From assembly GCF_900107925.1 (NCBI RefSeq), contig NZ_FNUJ01000013.1:124001-188000 (forward strand): a stretch of 64,000 bases of DNA, in the 5' to 3' direction. A program made the position numbers and the translations under genes. The notes below the pieces were generated by a model. It did not search any database. It was not told the origin of the DNA and saw only the letters and a program-made list of their open reading frames with translations. Of the stretch, positions 8,107-15,428 are shown piece after piece. Numbering within the stretch: the stretch's first letter is position 1; every line of letters starts with the position of its first letter. Origin of the DNA: Amycolatopsis pretoriensis (lineage in GTDB: Bacteria > Actinomycetota > Actinomycetes > Mycobacteriales > Pseudonocardiaceae).

Positions 8107-9246
8107 GTGACGGCGAAAGAGCACGTCGCCGAGTACAGCGCCGTGCTGGGCGAGCTGCTGCGCGAGCGGGAAAAACTGCTCGGCACGCTCGACCGCGTCG
8201 CCGCGCTGCACGGGACCGCGCGCCTGGTCCGGGACGCCGTCGGCGCGAAAGCCGGGTTCGTCGCCGAGCTCGACCAGCCGGGACTGGCCGTGATCCGCTG
8301 GATGTCGGGCACCCGGACCGGCTCGCTGCAGGACCTCGAAGTGCCCGTCGGCCAGGGCATCGGCGGGCGCGTGCTGGCGCTGGGCCGCCCGGTGCGGGTC
8401 ACCGACTACGTCAGCTCGCCCGCGATCACCCACCAGTTCGACGCCCAGGTGCGCGGCGAGGGCCTGGCCGCGATGCTCGCCGTCCCGATCGTCGCGCGCG
8501 GCGAGACCGTGGCCATCGCGTACGCGGCCATGCGCGAGCCCGCCGACTTCGGCGACGACGCCGTCCGGCGGATGGAGGAGGTCGCCTGCGAGGCCGGGAC
8601 GGCGTTGCAGCTGGCGAAGGTCGCCGAGACCGACCGGACGGCCGCGGTGGCCGGCGAACGCCTGCGGATGCAGAGCGCGCTGCACGACTCGGTCGGCGCG
8701 CTGCTGTTCTCCATCGGCGTCCAGGTGCGCGACCTGCACGCGGACGCCTGCGGCAACCCCGGCCTGGAGGCGCGGCTGCGCCGGCTCGAGGGCGACGTTT
8801 CGGCGGCCGCCGGCGCGCTGCGGGAGTCGCTGCTGGCGCTGTCGGAGTCCAGCCCGGAGCGGGCGCTGCCGGTCGAGCTGGCCGAGCACTGCCGGTCGTT
8901 CCAGGCGCGCTGCGGCGTCCCGGCCCGGTTCGTCCAGCTCGCGGCCGTGCCACCGCTGGACGCCGAACGGACCGCGCTGCTGGTCGCCGCGGTCCGCGAA
9001 GGGCTGCTCAACGTCGAGAAGCACGCCGGGGCGTCGTCGGTGATCGTCAGCCTGCTGCCCAGCGACGACGGCGTCCAGGTGGTCGTCGCCGACGACGGCA
9101 CCGGCGGCGAGGCCGTCCCCGGCACCGGCATGGGCCTGCGGACGCTGAGCGGGCGGGCCCTGCGGCTCGGCGGGCGGATCAGCCTCGTCCGGGACGAGGA
9201 CGACGGCTGCACCTTGCGTGCCTGGGTGCCGCTGGTGCGACGGTGA
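8107..9246 (+). CDS. GAF-domain sensor histidine kinase (HisKA_3 type)
   Basis: This 379-residue cytoplasmic kinase has an N-terminal coiled segment, a GAF sensor domain (about residues 30-175, ending VPIVARGETVAIAY), a HisKA_3 dimerisation helix with the phospho-acceptor His193 in LHDSVGALLFSIG, and a HATPase domain with REGLLNVEKHA (N box), DDGTGG and GTGMGL (G boxes). There are no membrane segments, so it senses an internal signal through GAF. The GTG start is chosen because the frame upstream is unrelated. Its stop overlaps the response-regulator start as GTGA, so the two form a NarL-type two-component pair just upstream of the diterpene operon. Confidence 0.9.
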   Translation: MTAKEHVAEYSAVLGELLREREKLLGTLDRVAALHGTARLVRDAVGAKAGFVAELDQPGLAVIRWMSGTRTGSLQDLEVPVGQGIGGRVLALGRPVRVTDYVSSPAITHQFDAQVRGEGLAAMLAVPIVARGETVAIAYAAMREPADFGDDAVRRMEEVACEAGTALQLAKVAETDRTAAVAGERLRMQSALHDSVGALLFSIGVQVRDLHADACGNPGLEARLRRLEGDVSAAAGALRESLLALSESSPERALPVELAEHCRSFQARCGVPARFVQLAAVPPLDAERTALLVAAVREGLLNVEKHAGASSVIVSLLPSDDGVQVVVADDGTGGEAVPGTGMGLRTLSGRALRLGGRISLVRDEDDGCTLRAWVPLVRR

Positions 9247-9866
9247 CGCCCGCGACCGTCTTCGTCGTCGACGACCACCCGGTGGTCCGCGACGGCGTGA
9301 CGCTGCTGCTGCGCTCCGACCCGTGCCTGAGCGTGATCGGCTCCGCGGAGTCCGGGCGGCTGGCGATCGAGCGGGTCGCGGCGCTGGCACCGGACGTGAT
9401 CCTGCTCGACCTGCGCCTGCCGGACATGCTCGCGCCGGAGGTCGTCACCGAGCTGCGCCGGGTGCACCCGGACGGCAAGATCGTCGTGTTCACCGCGCAC
9501 GGCGACCACCAGGGCGTGCTGGCCGCGCTCGAGTCGGGGGCGCACGGCTGCCTGCTCAAGGACGCCGCCGGCGCGCAGCTGGTGACCGAGCTGCGGCGGG
9601 TGCTGCGCGGCGAGCGCGTCGTCGACCCGCGGATCCTGCCCGACGCCGGGCAGCGCTCGGACGCGCTGGCCCGCAGCGGCCTGACCCGCCGCGAGTACGA
9701 GGTGCTGCGGCTGGCCGCGCAGGGCCAGACGAACCCGGAGATCGCGGAGTCGACCGGGCTGGCCCGCAACACGGTGAAGACGTACCTGCAGTCGGCGCTG
9801 CACAAGCTGGGCGCGCGCAACCGCGTCGAGGCGATCGGGAAGGCCAGCGAAGCCGGGCTGCTGTGA
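9243..9866 (+). CDS. NarL/LuxR-family response regulator
   Basis: This 207-residue regulator has a receiver domain (acidic pocket D10-D11, phospho-acceptor D56 in VILLDLRLPD, Lys in CLLKDAAG) and a C-terminal LuxR helix-turn-helix (GLTRREYEVLRLAAQG, then NTVKTYLQSALHKLGARNR). It is translationally coupled to the GAF kinase. It lies 131 bases before the GGPP synthase gene on the same strand, so control of that operon is plausible but unproven. Confidence 0.92.
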   Translation: MTPATVFVVDDHPVVRDGVTLLLRSDPCLSVIGSAESGRLAIERVAALAPDVILLDLRLPDMLAPEVVTELRRVHPDGKIVVFTAHGDHQGVLAALESGAHGCLLKDAAGAQLVTELRRVLRGERVVDPRILPDAGQRSDALARSGLTRREYEVLRLAAQGQTNPEIAESTGLARNTVKTYLQSALHKLGARNRVEAIGKASEAGLL

Positions 9867-9883
9867 CTGTCCACTGAGGACAG
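9867..9883 (+). promoter_or_regulatory. Short inverted repeat between the two-component system and the diterpene operon
   Basis: CTGTCC-ACTGA-GGACAG begins at the last bases of the response-regulator stop region. It could be a weak terminator or an operator for the following operon. A smaller GTGA-AAC-TCAC repeat follows at 9898. The rest of 9884-9997 shows no clear promoter, apart from a GGGAGG ribosome site at the GGPP synthase gene. Confidence 0.35.
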
Positions 9884-9997
9884 CTGATCCCCGGCATGTG
9901 AAACTCACCTCCGGCACGTGCGCCATCGACTGGTGGCCAGGGCGCGCCCCGCAGGACGATGCCAGTTCGGGATCGGCCCGGCGAGGGAGGCGTTCAC

Positions 9998-11008
9998 ATG
10001 GCGACGCGGGAAGACCTTTCCGCCGGGGAGATCATGGCGTGGGGACGGGACCTGGTGACGCCGGCGCTGCGCGTCGCGGTGAAGCGCTTGCCGACGGAGA
10101 TGGCCGACCTGGCCGCGCACCACTTCGGCTGGAGCACCGGCGGCGACGGTGGCAAGGCGGTCCGGGCGACCTTGGCGCTGCTGTCCGCGGAAGCGGTCGG
10201 CGCGCGGCCGGCCGACGCGCTGGACGCGGCCGTCGCCGTCGAGCTCGTGCACAACTTTTCCCTGCTGCACGACGACATCATGGACGGCGACCGGACGCGG
10301 CGGCACCGGCCCACCGCCTGGGTGGCCTTCGGGGTCCCGGCGGCGATCCTCGCCGGGGACGCCCTGCTGGCGCTGGCCGGGCAGGTGCTCGCCGAAAGCG
10401 ACGGCCCGCTGGCCGGGCCCGGGCCCGGGTGGCTGGCCGAAGCGCTGCTCGCCCTCGTCGAGGGCCAGAACGCGGACCTGAACCTGGCTGGGCGCGAACG
10501 GGTGGAGCTGGCCGAGTGCGTCGAGATGGCCGCGGGCAAGACGGCGGCGCTGCTGGCCGCCTCCTGCGCGCTCGGCGCCTGCGCGGGCGGTGCCGGCACC
10601 GCCCGCATCGCCGCGTTGAAGGAGTTCGGCAGTCACCTGGGGCTCGCCTTCCAGCTGGTCGACGACCTGCTCGGGATCTGGGGCGACCCGGCGGTCACCG
10701 GGAAGCCGGTCCGCGCCGACCTCGCGGCCCGCAAGAAGTCCCTGCCGGTGGTGGCCGCGTTGAACGCCGACGGGCCGGCCGCGCGCGAGCTGGCCGAGCG
10801 CTACGCCTCCCCGGAGCCGTTCGGCGAAGCGGAGGAAATCGCGGTGGCCGCGCTCATCGAGCGAGCGGGTGGCCGGGCGTGGGCCCGCGCCGAGTCCCGG
10901 CGCCGGCTCGCGGCCGCACAGGCGGCGCTGGCCGAGGCCCGCCCGGTCCCCCACGCCGCCGACCGGCTGACCCGCATCGCGCGGCTCGTCGTCGAGCGGG
11001 ACCGCTGA
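9998..11008 (+). CDS. Geranylgeranyl diphosphate synthase (trans-polyprenyl synthase)
   Basis: This 336-residue polyprenyl synthetase has a first aspartate-rich motif, HDDIMDGDRTRR (D92, D93, D96), and a second, FQLVDDLLGIWGD. It condenses IPP with allylic diphosphates. The family and the neighbouring diterpene cyclases point to C20 geranylgeranyl diphosphate as product. The ATG at 9998 has GGGAGG at proper spacing; an upstream ATG at 9959 would only add unrelated residues. It is the first gene of a tightly packed operon, 19 bp ahead of the class II cyclase, and supplies its substrate. Confidence 0.93.
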   Translation: MATREDLSAGEIMAWGRDLVTPALRVAVKRLPTEMADLAAHHFGWSTGGDGGKAVRATLALLSAEAVGARPADALDAAVAVELVHNFSLLHDDIMDGDRTRRHRPTAWVAFGVPAAILAGDALLALAGQVLAESDGPLAGPGPGWLAEALLALVEGQNADLNLAGRERVELAECVEMAAGKTAALLAASCALGACAGGAGTARIAALKEFGSHLGLAFQLVDDLLGIWGDPAVTGKPVRADLAARKKSLPVVAALNADGPAARELAERYASPEPFGEAEEIAVAALIERAGGRAWARAESRRRLAAAQAALAEARPVPHAADRLTRIARLVVERDR

Positions 11009-11027
11009 GACCGTGGGAGGAGACAGC

Positions 11028-12539
11028 ATGCCCCCGGTCCACGAACTGCTCGCCGGCCTGCTCGCCGAGCCGGCGGGCCAGGTCTCGCCCTCGGTGTACG
11101 CGACCGGGCGGCTGGTGACCTCGGCTCCCTGGCTCACCGGCCACCACGACCGTCTGGAGTTCCTGGCCGCCACCCGGCGTCCCGACGGCACCTGGGGCGA
11201 GGTCGGCGGCTACCGGCTGGTCCCCACGCTCAGCGCCACCGAGGCGCTGCTGAGCGCGCTGCGCCGGGACCGGCTCGACCCGGCGCCGCGCGCGCGGCTG
11301 CTCAGCGCCGCCGAAGCCGGCCTGGCGGCCCTGGTCCGGCTGCTGGGCACCGGCGAGTCCGTCGCCTTGCCCGACACCGTCGCCGTCGAGCTGCTCGTGC
11401 CTGACCTGATCGAGCAGGTGAACGCGCACGGGTTCGCCCGGTTGCCCGTCCCGCGCAACGTCGACGCCGCCAAGCCGGCGCAGATCCGGGCCGCCGTGGC
11501 CGCCGGGATGCCGATCCCGGTGAAGCTCGCGCACTCGCTGGAGCTGGCCGGGTCCGCCGCCGCGGGCGCGGCCTCGGTGACCGCGTACGCCGGATCGGTC
11601 GGCTGCTCACCGCCGTCCACGGCCGGGTGGCTGGCCGACGCCGGCTTCCGCGGCGGGCAGCCGGAAAGCGTCCGGTTCCTGGAGGGTCTGGTCGCGCGGC
11701 ACCGCGGGCCGGTGCCCACGGTGGTGCCCATCACCGAGTTCGAACGGGCGTGGGTCGTCGCCGACGTCCTGCGCGGGTTCCCCGGGGCCCGGGTGCCCGC
11801 GGAGCTGGTGCGCGCCCTGGGCGCCGCAGTGGCCGCCGGGCCGACCGGGGGCGGCCCGGGGCTGCCGCCCGACGCGGACACGACCAGCGCCACGTTCTTC
11901 GCGCTGTCCCGGCTGGGCAGGCACCGCGCTCCCGAGTGCCTCTTCGAGTTCGAACTGGACGACCACTTCTGCTGCTGGCACGGCGAACGGACGGCGTCGC
12001 CGACCGCCAACGCCCACGTCCTGGAGGCCTTCGACGCGCACTTGGCGCACCGCCCGGCCGACGCCGCCCGGTACAGCGCGGCGGTCGCGAAGATCGTCCG
12101 GTTCCTCGGCGAGACGCAGGAAGCGGACGGCAGCTGGGCCGACAAGTGGCACGCCTCCCCGTACTACGCGACCGCCTGCTGCGTGCAGGGCCTGACCGTG
12201 CCGGCGGCGGCCGGCCCCGGCGCGGCCGCGGCGCTCCGGCACGCGGTGGCCTGGGTGCTCGCCACCCAGCGTCCGGACGGCGCCTGGGGCCGGTGGGCCG
12301 CCACCGCCGAGGAGACCGCGTACGCGCTGCGCGTCCTGCTCGCCGCCGAGTCCCCCGAAGCCGGCCGGGCGATCGCGGCGGGCGAGGCCTGGCTGCGCGG
12401 CCTGGGCGGCCGGTACGACCTGGTCCCCCTGTGGCACGACAAGGACCTCTACACCCCGGCCGCGGTGGTCCGGGCGGCGATCCTCGCCACCGGCAACCAG
12501 CTGCGGTACCGCTCGGCGGTCCGCGGGATCGCGAGCTGA
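11028..12539 (+). CDS. Class II diterpene cyclase (DXDTT type, labdane/halimane-forming)
   Basis: This 503-residue beta/gamma-domain terpene cyclase has the acid motif D282-A-D284-T-T in LPPDADTTSATFF and several QW-like repeats (for example QEADGSW and QRPDGAW). Class II cyclases protonate GGPP at the terminal alkene and leave the diphosphate on, giving copalyl- or halimadienyl-type diphosphates. Most have DXDD. The DXDTT form and the length match Mycobacterium tuberculosis Rv3377c, tuberculosinyl diphosphate synthase, where the middle Asp is the key acid. The start is chosen at 11028 because GGGAGGAG precedes it. It works between the GGPP synthase and the class I synthase at 20381. Confidence 0.92.
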   Translation: MPPVHELLAGLLAEPAGQVSPSVYATGRLVTSAPWLTGHHDRLEFLAATRRPDGTWGEVGGYRLVPTLSATEALLSALRRDRLDPAPRARLLSAAEAGLAALVRLLGTGESVALPDTVAVELLVPDLIEQVNAHGFARLPVPRNVDAAKPAQIRAAVAAGMPIPVKLAHSLELAGSAAAGAASVTAYAGSVGCSPPSTAGWLADAGFRGGQPESVRFLEGLVARHRGPVPTVVPITEFERAWVVADVLRGFPGARVPAELVRALGAAVAAGPTGGGPGLPPDADTTSATFFALSRLGRHRAPECLFEFELDDHFCCWHGERTASPTANAHVLEAFDAHLAHRPADAARYSAAVAKIVRFLGETQEADGSWADKWHASPYYATACCVQGLTVPAAAGPGAAAALRHAVAWVLATQRPDGAWGRWAATAEETAYALRVLLAAESPEAGRAIAAGEAWLRGLGGRYDLVPLWHDKDLYTPAAVVRAAILATGNQLRYRSAVRGIAS

Positions 12540-12547
12540 GGCCGGCC

Positions 12548-13759
12548 ATGACCACGGAAGACCTCACCACCGCCACCGCGCTGGACAAGAGCTACGTCGA
12601 CGACCTGTTCGGCGTGTCCGCGCAGCTGCGGGAAGCCGGTCCGGTGCACCGGGTCGTCACCCCGGAGGGGGAACCCGCCTGGCTCGTCACGCGGTACGCC
12701 GACGTCCGGGCGGCGCTCACCGACCCCGCCCTGTCCCTGGACAACGCGAACGCCCGGGCGGGTTACCGCGGCTCGGCGCTGCCCCCGGCGCTGGCGCGGC
12801 ACCTGCTCAACACCGACCCGCCCGACCACGCGCGGCTGCGCCGGCTCGTGGGCCAGGCCTTCACCGCGCGCCGGGTCGACGGTCTGGCCGCCGGGATCCG
12901 CACCGCCGCCGACGCGCTGCTCGACGGGCTCGCCGGGCAGCCGGGCGCGGACCTGGTGAGCACCTACGCCGCGCCGCTGCCGATGACCGTCATCTGCGAC
13001 CTGCTCGGAGTTCCCACGGCGGACCAGGGCCGGTTCCGCGAGTGGACGCACATCCTGGTCGACTCGGCGCCGGACCGCGGACGGCGGCTGCGGGCCGCGG
13101 TGGCGGGCATCGACGGCTACACCCGCGACCTGATCCGGCGCAAGCGCGCGGACCCCGGCGACGACCTGCTCTCGGCCCTCGTCGAGGCCCGCGACGTCGG
13201 CGACCGGCTGTCCGAGGACGAGCTGACGTCGTTCACGTTCGTCCTGTTCGCCGCCGGCTACGAGACGTCGATGGGGCTGATCTCCGTCGGCCTGCTCGAA
13301 CTGCTGCGCCGGCCGGCGCTGTGCGCGGCCGTCCGCGCGGACCCGGCCCGGCTGCCCGGGCTCGTGGAGGAGCTGCTGCGGTTCTGCGTCCCCGCCGCGC
13401 TGGCCACCCGGCGGTTCGCGCTCGGCCCGGTCGAGATCGGCGGTGTCCGGATCCCGCCCGGTGACCTGGTGCTGCTGTCGCTGGCTTCGGCCAACCGGGA
13501 CCCGGAGCAGTTCGACCACGCCGATGAGCTCCGGCCGTCCCGCGGGCCCGGGCACCTCGCCTTCGGCCACGGGATCCACCACTGCCTCGGCGCGCCGCTG
13601 GCCCGGCTCGAGGCCCGCATCGCCCTCGACCGGCTGCTGGCCCGCTTCCCCGGCCTCGCCCCGGCCGACCCGGCCGCGCCGCCGCGGTGGCGGCCCTCCA
13701 CCCGCACGCACGGGCTGCTGGAGCTGCCCGTCACCTTCGGAAAGGACTCCGGATCGTGA
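12548..13759 (+). CDS. Cytochrome P450 of the diterpene operon
   Basis: This 403-residue P450 lies 8 bp after the class II cyclase and probably hydroxylates the diterpene skeleton. The ExxR motif is EELLR and the heme loop is FGHGIHHCLGAPLAR with the axial Cys. The oxygen-binding I-helix reads FAAGYETSMG, where the usual AGHETT has Tyr for His and Ser for the second Thr. No ferredoxin is encoded in the operon, so electrons must come from elsewhere, perhaps from the ferredoxins at 341-556 or 3582-3785. A hydroxyl it installs could be the attachment point for the phosphoramidate. The substrate assignment is inference from context. Confidence 0.92.
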   Translation: MTTEDLTTATALDKSYVDDLFGVSAQLREAGPVHRVVTPEGEPAWLVTRYADVRAALTDPALSLDNANARAGYRGSALPPALARHLLNTDPPDHARLRRLVGQAFTARRVDGLAAGIRTAADALLDGLAGQPGADLVSTYAAPLPMTVICDLLGVPTADQGRFREWTHILVDSAPDRGRRLRAAVAGIDGYTRDLIRRKRADPGDDLLSALVEARDVGDRLSEDELTSFTFVLFAAGYETSMGLISVGLLELLRRPALCAAVRADPARLPGLVEELLRFCVPAALATRRFALGPVEIGGVRIPPGDLVLLSLASANRDPEQFDHADELRPSRGPGHLAFGHGIHHCLGAPLARLEARIALDRLLARFPGLAPADPAAPPRWRPSTRTHGLLELPVTFGKDSGS

Positions 13760-14649
13760 GCGAAGAAGCCCGCGGCGACGTCGCGGAACAGACCCGGGCG
13801 CTGGCCGGGCGCTACGAACGCAACGCGGCCCTGCTGGGCGCCGGCGACGTCGTGGTCGCCACGGTGCCCGGCTCGGGCTCGTCCCTCTTCGGCACGCTGA
13901 TCCTGGAGCTCGGCTTCCAGCACCTGGACCAGTACTTCAACATCCTGCACGAGGACGGTTCGATCGACACGGACCCGGCCTTCGCGGCGATCCGGACCCG
14001 CATGTCGGGGTACGCCGCGCTCGACGACGGCACGAGGTCCACGCCGGACGACGGCCGCGCCCGGTTCTACCGCTGCCAGGTCCCGCCGGCCGGCTTCGAC
14101 CTCGGCGCCCTGCACGGCGCGGTCGTGCTGGTGCGCGACCCGCGCGACGCCGTGCATTCGCTCTACCAGTTCCTCGGCAAGTACGCCGCCCGTCAGGGGC
14201 TCGCCGAACCGGGCACCTTCCGGGACTTCCTGGCGAGCACCGGGTTCAACGGCTCGCCGCCGGTCCGCGCGTGGACCGACGTCTACGCCGGCTGGCTCGC
14301 CGCGCGGCCGGAGCTCAAGCGGTTCGCCGTCGTGCACTTCGCCGATCTCAAGCAGCGGCCGGTCGAAGCCGTCACCGAGTTGCTCGCCACGCTCGAGCTG
14401 GACGTGGCGCCCGAGGTCGTCGCGCGGGCGGTGGAGCGCTCGTCGTTCGAGGCCATGCGCAAGCACGAGGACAAGGCCGTCGCCACGCTGTCCGAAAAGG
14501 ACGCTCCGGACCTGCGCATGATGCGGCGCGGCAAGGTCGACGAGTGGCAGGAGTGGTTCACGCCGGAAATGGCACCGTATTTCGCCGATCCCGGGCTGCG
14601 GGCCGTCGCCGCCGAGCTCGGGTACCGCTGGGAAGGAACCGATCGATGA
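13756..14649 (+). CDS. Sulfotransferase-fold protein, putative phosphoramidoyl transferase
   Basis: This 297-residue protein has PAPS-dependent sulfotransferase architecture: a P-loop-like VATVPGSGSSLFG near residue 40, a 3'-phosphate-binding segment LVRDPRDAVHSLYQ (R127 and S135, the spacing of R130/S138 in estrogen sulfotransferase), and a distal RRGKVDEWQEWFT that replaces RKGxxGDWKNxFT. Two hallmarks are missing. PKSGT has become PGSGS with no Lys, and the KTHLP catalytic His region reads RCQVP. Because the operon makes a 3'-phospho-CDP-amidate rather than PAPS, I infer that it transfers a phosphoramidate to the diterpenoid. Plain sulfation is the alternative. The GTG start overlaps the P450 stop (GTGA). 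Confidence 0.8.
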   Translation: MSEEARGDVAEQTRALAGRYERNAALLGAGDVVVATVPGSGSSLFGTLILELGFQHLDQYFNILHEDGSIDTDPAFAAIRTRMSGYAALDDGTRSTPDDGRARFYRCQVPPAGFDLGALHGAVVLVRDPRDAVHSLYQFLGKYAARQGLAEPGTFRDFLASTGFNGSPPVRAWTDVYAGWLAARPELKRFAVVHFADLKQRPVEAVTELLATLELDVAPEVVARAVERSSFEAMRKHEDKAVATLSEKDAPDLRMMRRGKVDEWQEWFTPEMAPYFADPGLRAVAAELGYRWEGTDR

Positions 14650-15428
14650 CTCAGGTCGAGTACGAATACGCCGACTTCACCGCCTACGCCTCGACGTACG
14701 AACAGCGCCCGGACTACGCGCCGCGCGCGATCGAGGCCGCTCTCCGCGTCACCGGCGTCCGTCCGGGCGACCCGGCCTGCGACGTCGGCTCGGGTTCGGC
14801 GCACCTGGCGATTCCCCTGCTGGAGCACGGACTCCGCGTCGACGCCGTCGAGCCGACGGCCGCCATGCGGGAGATCGGGCAGCGCCGTACCGCGGGCTAC
14901 CCCACCGTCTCCTGGTCCGAGGGTGTCGGCGAACGCACCGGGCGCCCGGACCACGCCTACGAGCTGGTGACCTTCGGCAGCTCGTTCGACCGGACCGACC
15001 AGCCGGCCGCGCTGCGGGAGACCGCGCGGCTGCTGCGTCCCGGCGGGCACTTCCTCTGCTGCTGGAACCACCGCGACTTCGACGACCCGCTGCAGGCGGC
15101 GATCCAGGACCTGATCGCGAGCAAGGTGCCGGGCTTCCGCTACGGCCTGCGCCGCGACGACCCGACCCGGGTGATCGTGGACAGCGGGCTGTTCACCGAG
15201 CCGGTGCACATCGCGAGCACGGTCGTGCACGAGCTCGACAGCGCGGCCTGGTGCGCGGCCTGGAGCTCGCACATGACGCTCGGCGACCAGGCGGGCGAGC
15301 AGTTCGAGGAGGTCCTCGACGGCATCTCCGCGCTGGTCCGCGAGCGCGCGGGCGACCGGATCCGCGTCCCGTACACGACCCGGATGTGGGTCGCGAAGCT
15401 GCGGGAGGACGCCGGGGATGCGCGGTGA
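14646..15428 (+). CDS. SAM-dependent methyltransferase
   Basis: This 260-residue class I methyltransferase has SAM motif I as CDVGSGSAHLAIPLL (around residues 45-60), the acidic ribose-binding residue in VDAVEPTAAM, and RLLRPGGHFLCCW as motif III. It is coupled by ATGA to the sulfotransferase-fold gene and overlaps the glutamine-kinase-like gene by 11 bp. In Campylobacter, methyltransferase genes Cj1419/Cj1420 sit directly beside the phosphoramidate genes and are held to O-methylate the phosphoramidate. By position this protein could do the same, but methylation of the diterpene is also possible. Confidence 0.88.
   Translation: MTQVEYEYADFTAYASTYEQRPDYAPRAIEAALRVTGVRPGDPACDVGSGSAHLAIPLLEHGLRVDAVEPTAAMREIGQRRTAGYPTVSWSEGVGERTGRPDHAYELVTFGSSFDRTDQPAALRETARLLRPGGHFLCCWNHRDFDDPLQAAIQDLIASKVPGFRYGLRRDDPTRVIVDSGLFTEPVHIASTVVHELDSAAWCAAWSSHMTLGDQAGEQFEEVLDGISALVRERAGDRIRVPYTTRMWVAKLREDAGDAR

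Noticed and set aside
5320..9246. 1308-residue open frame on the plus strand
   Set aside because: Only its last 379 codons (GAF kinase) look like protein; the rest is Arg/Ala/Pro-rich antisense of the dehydrogenase gene.
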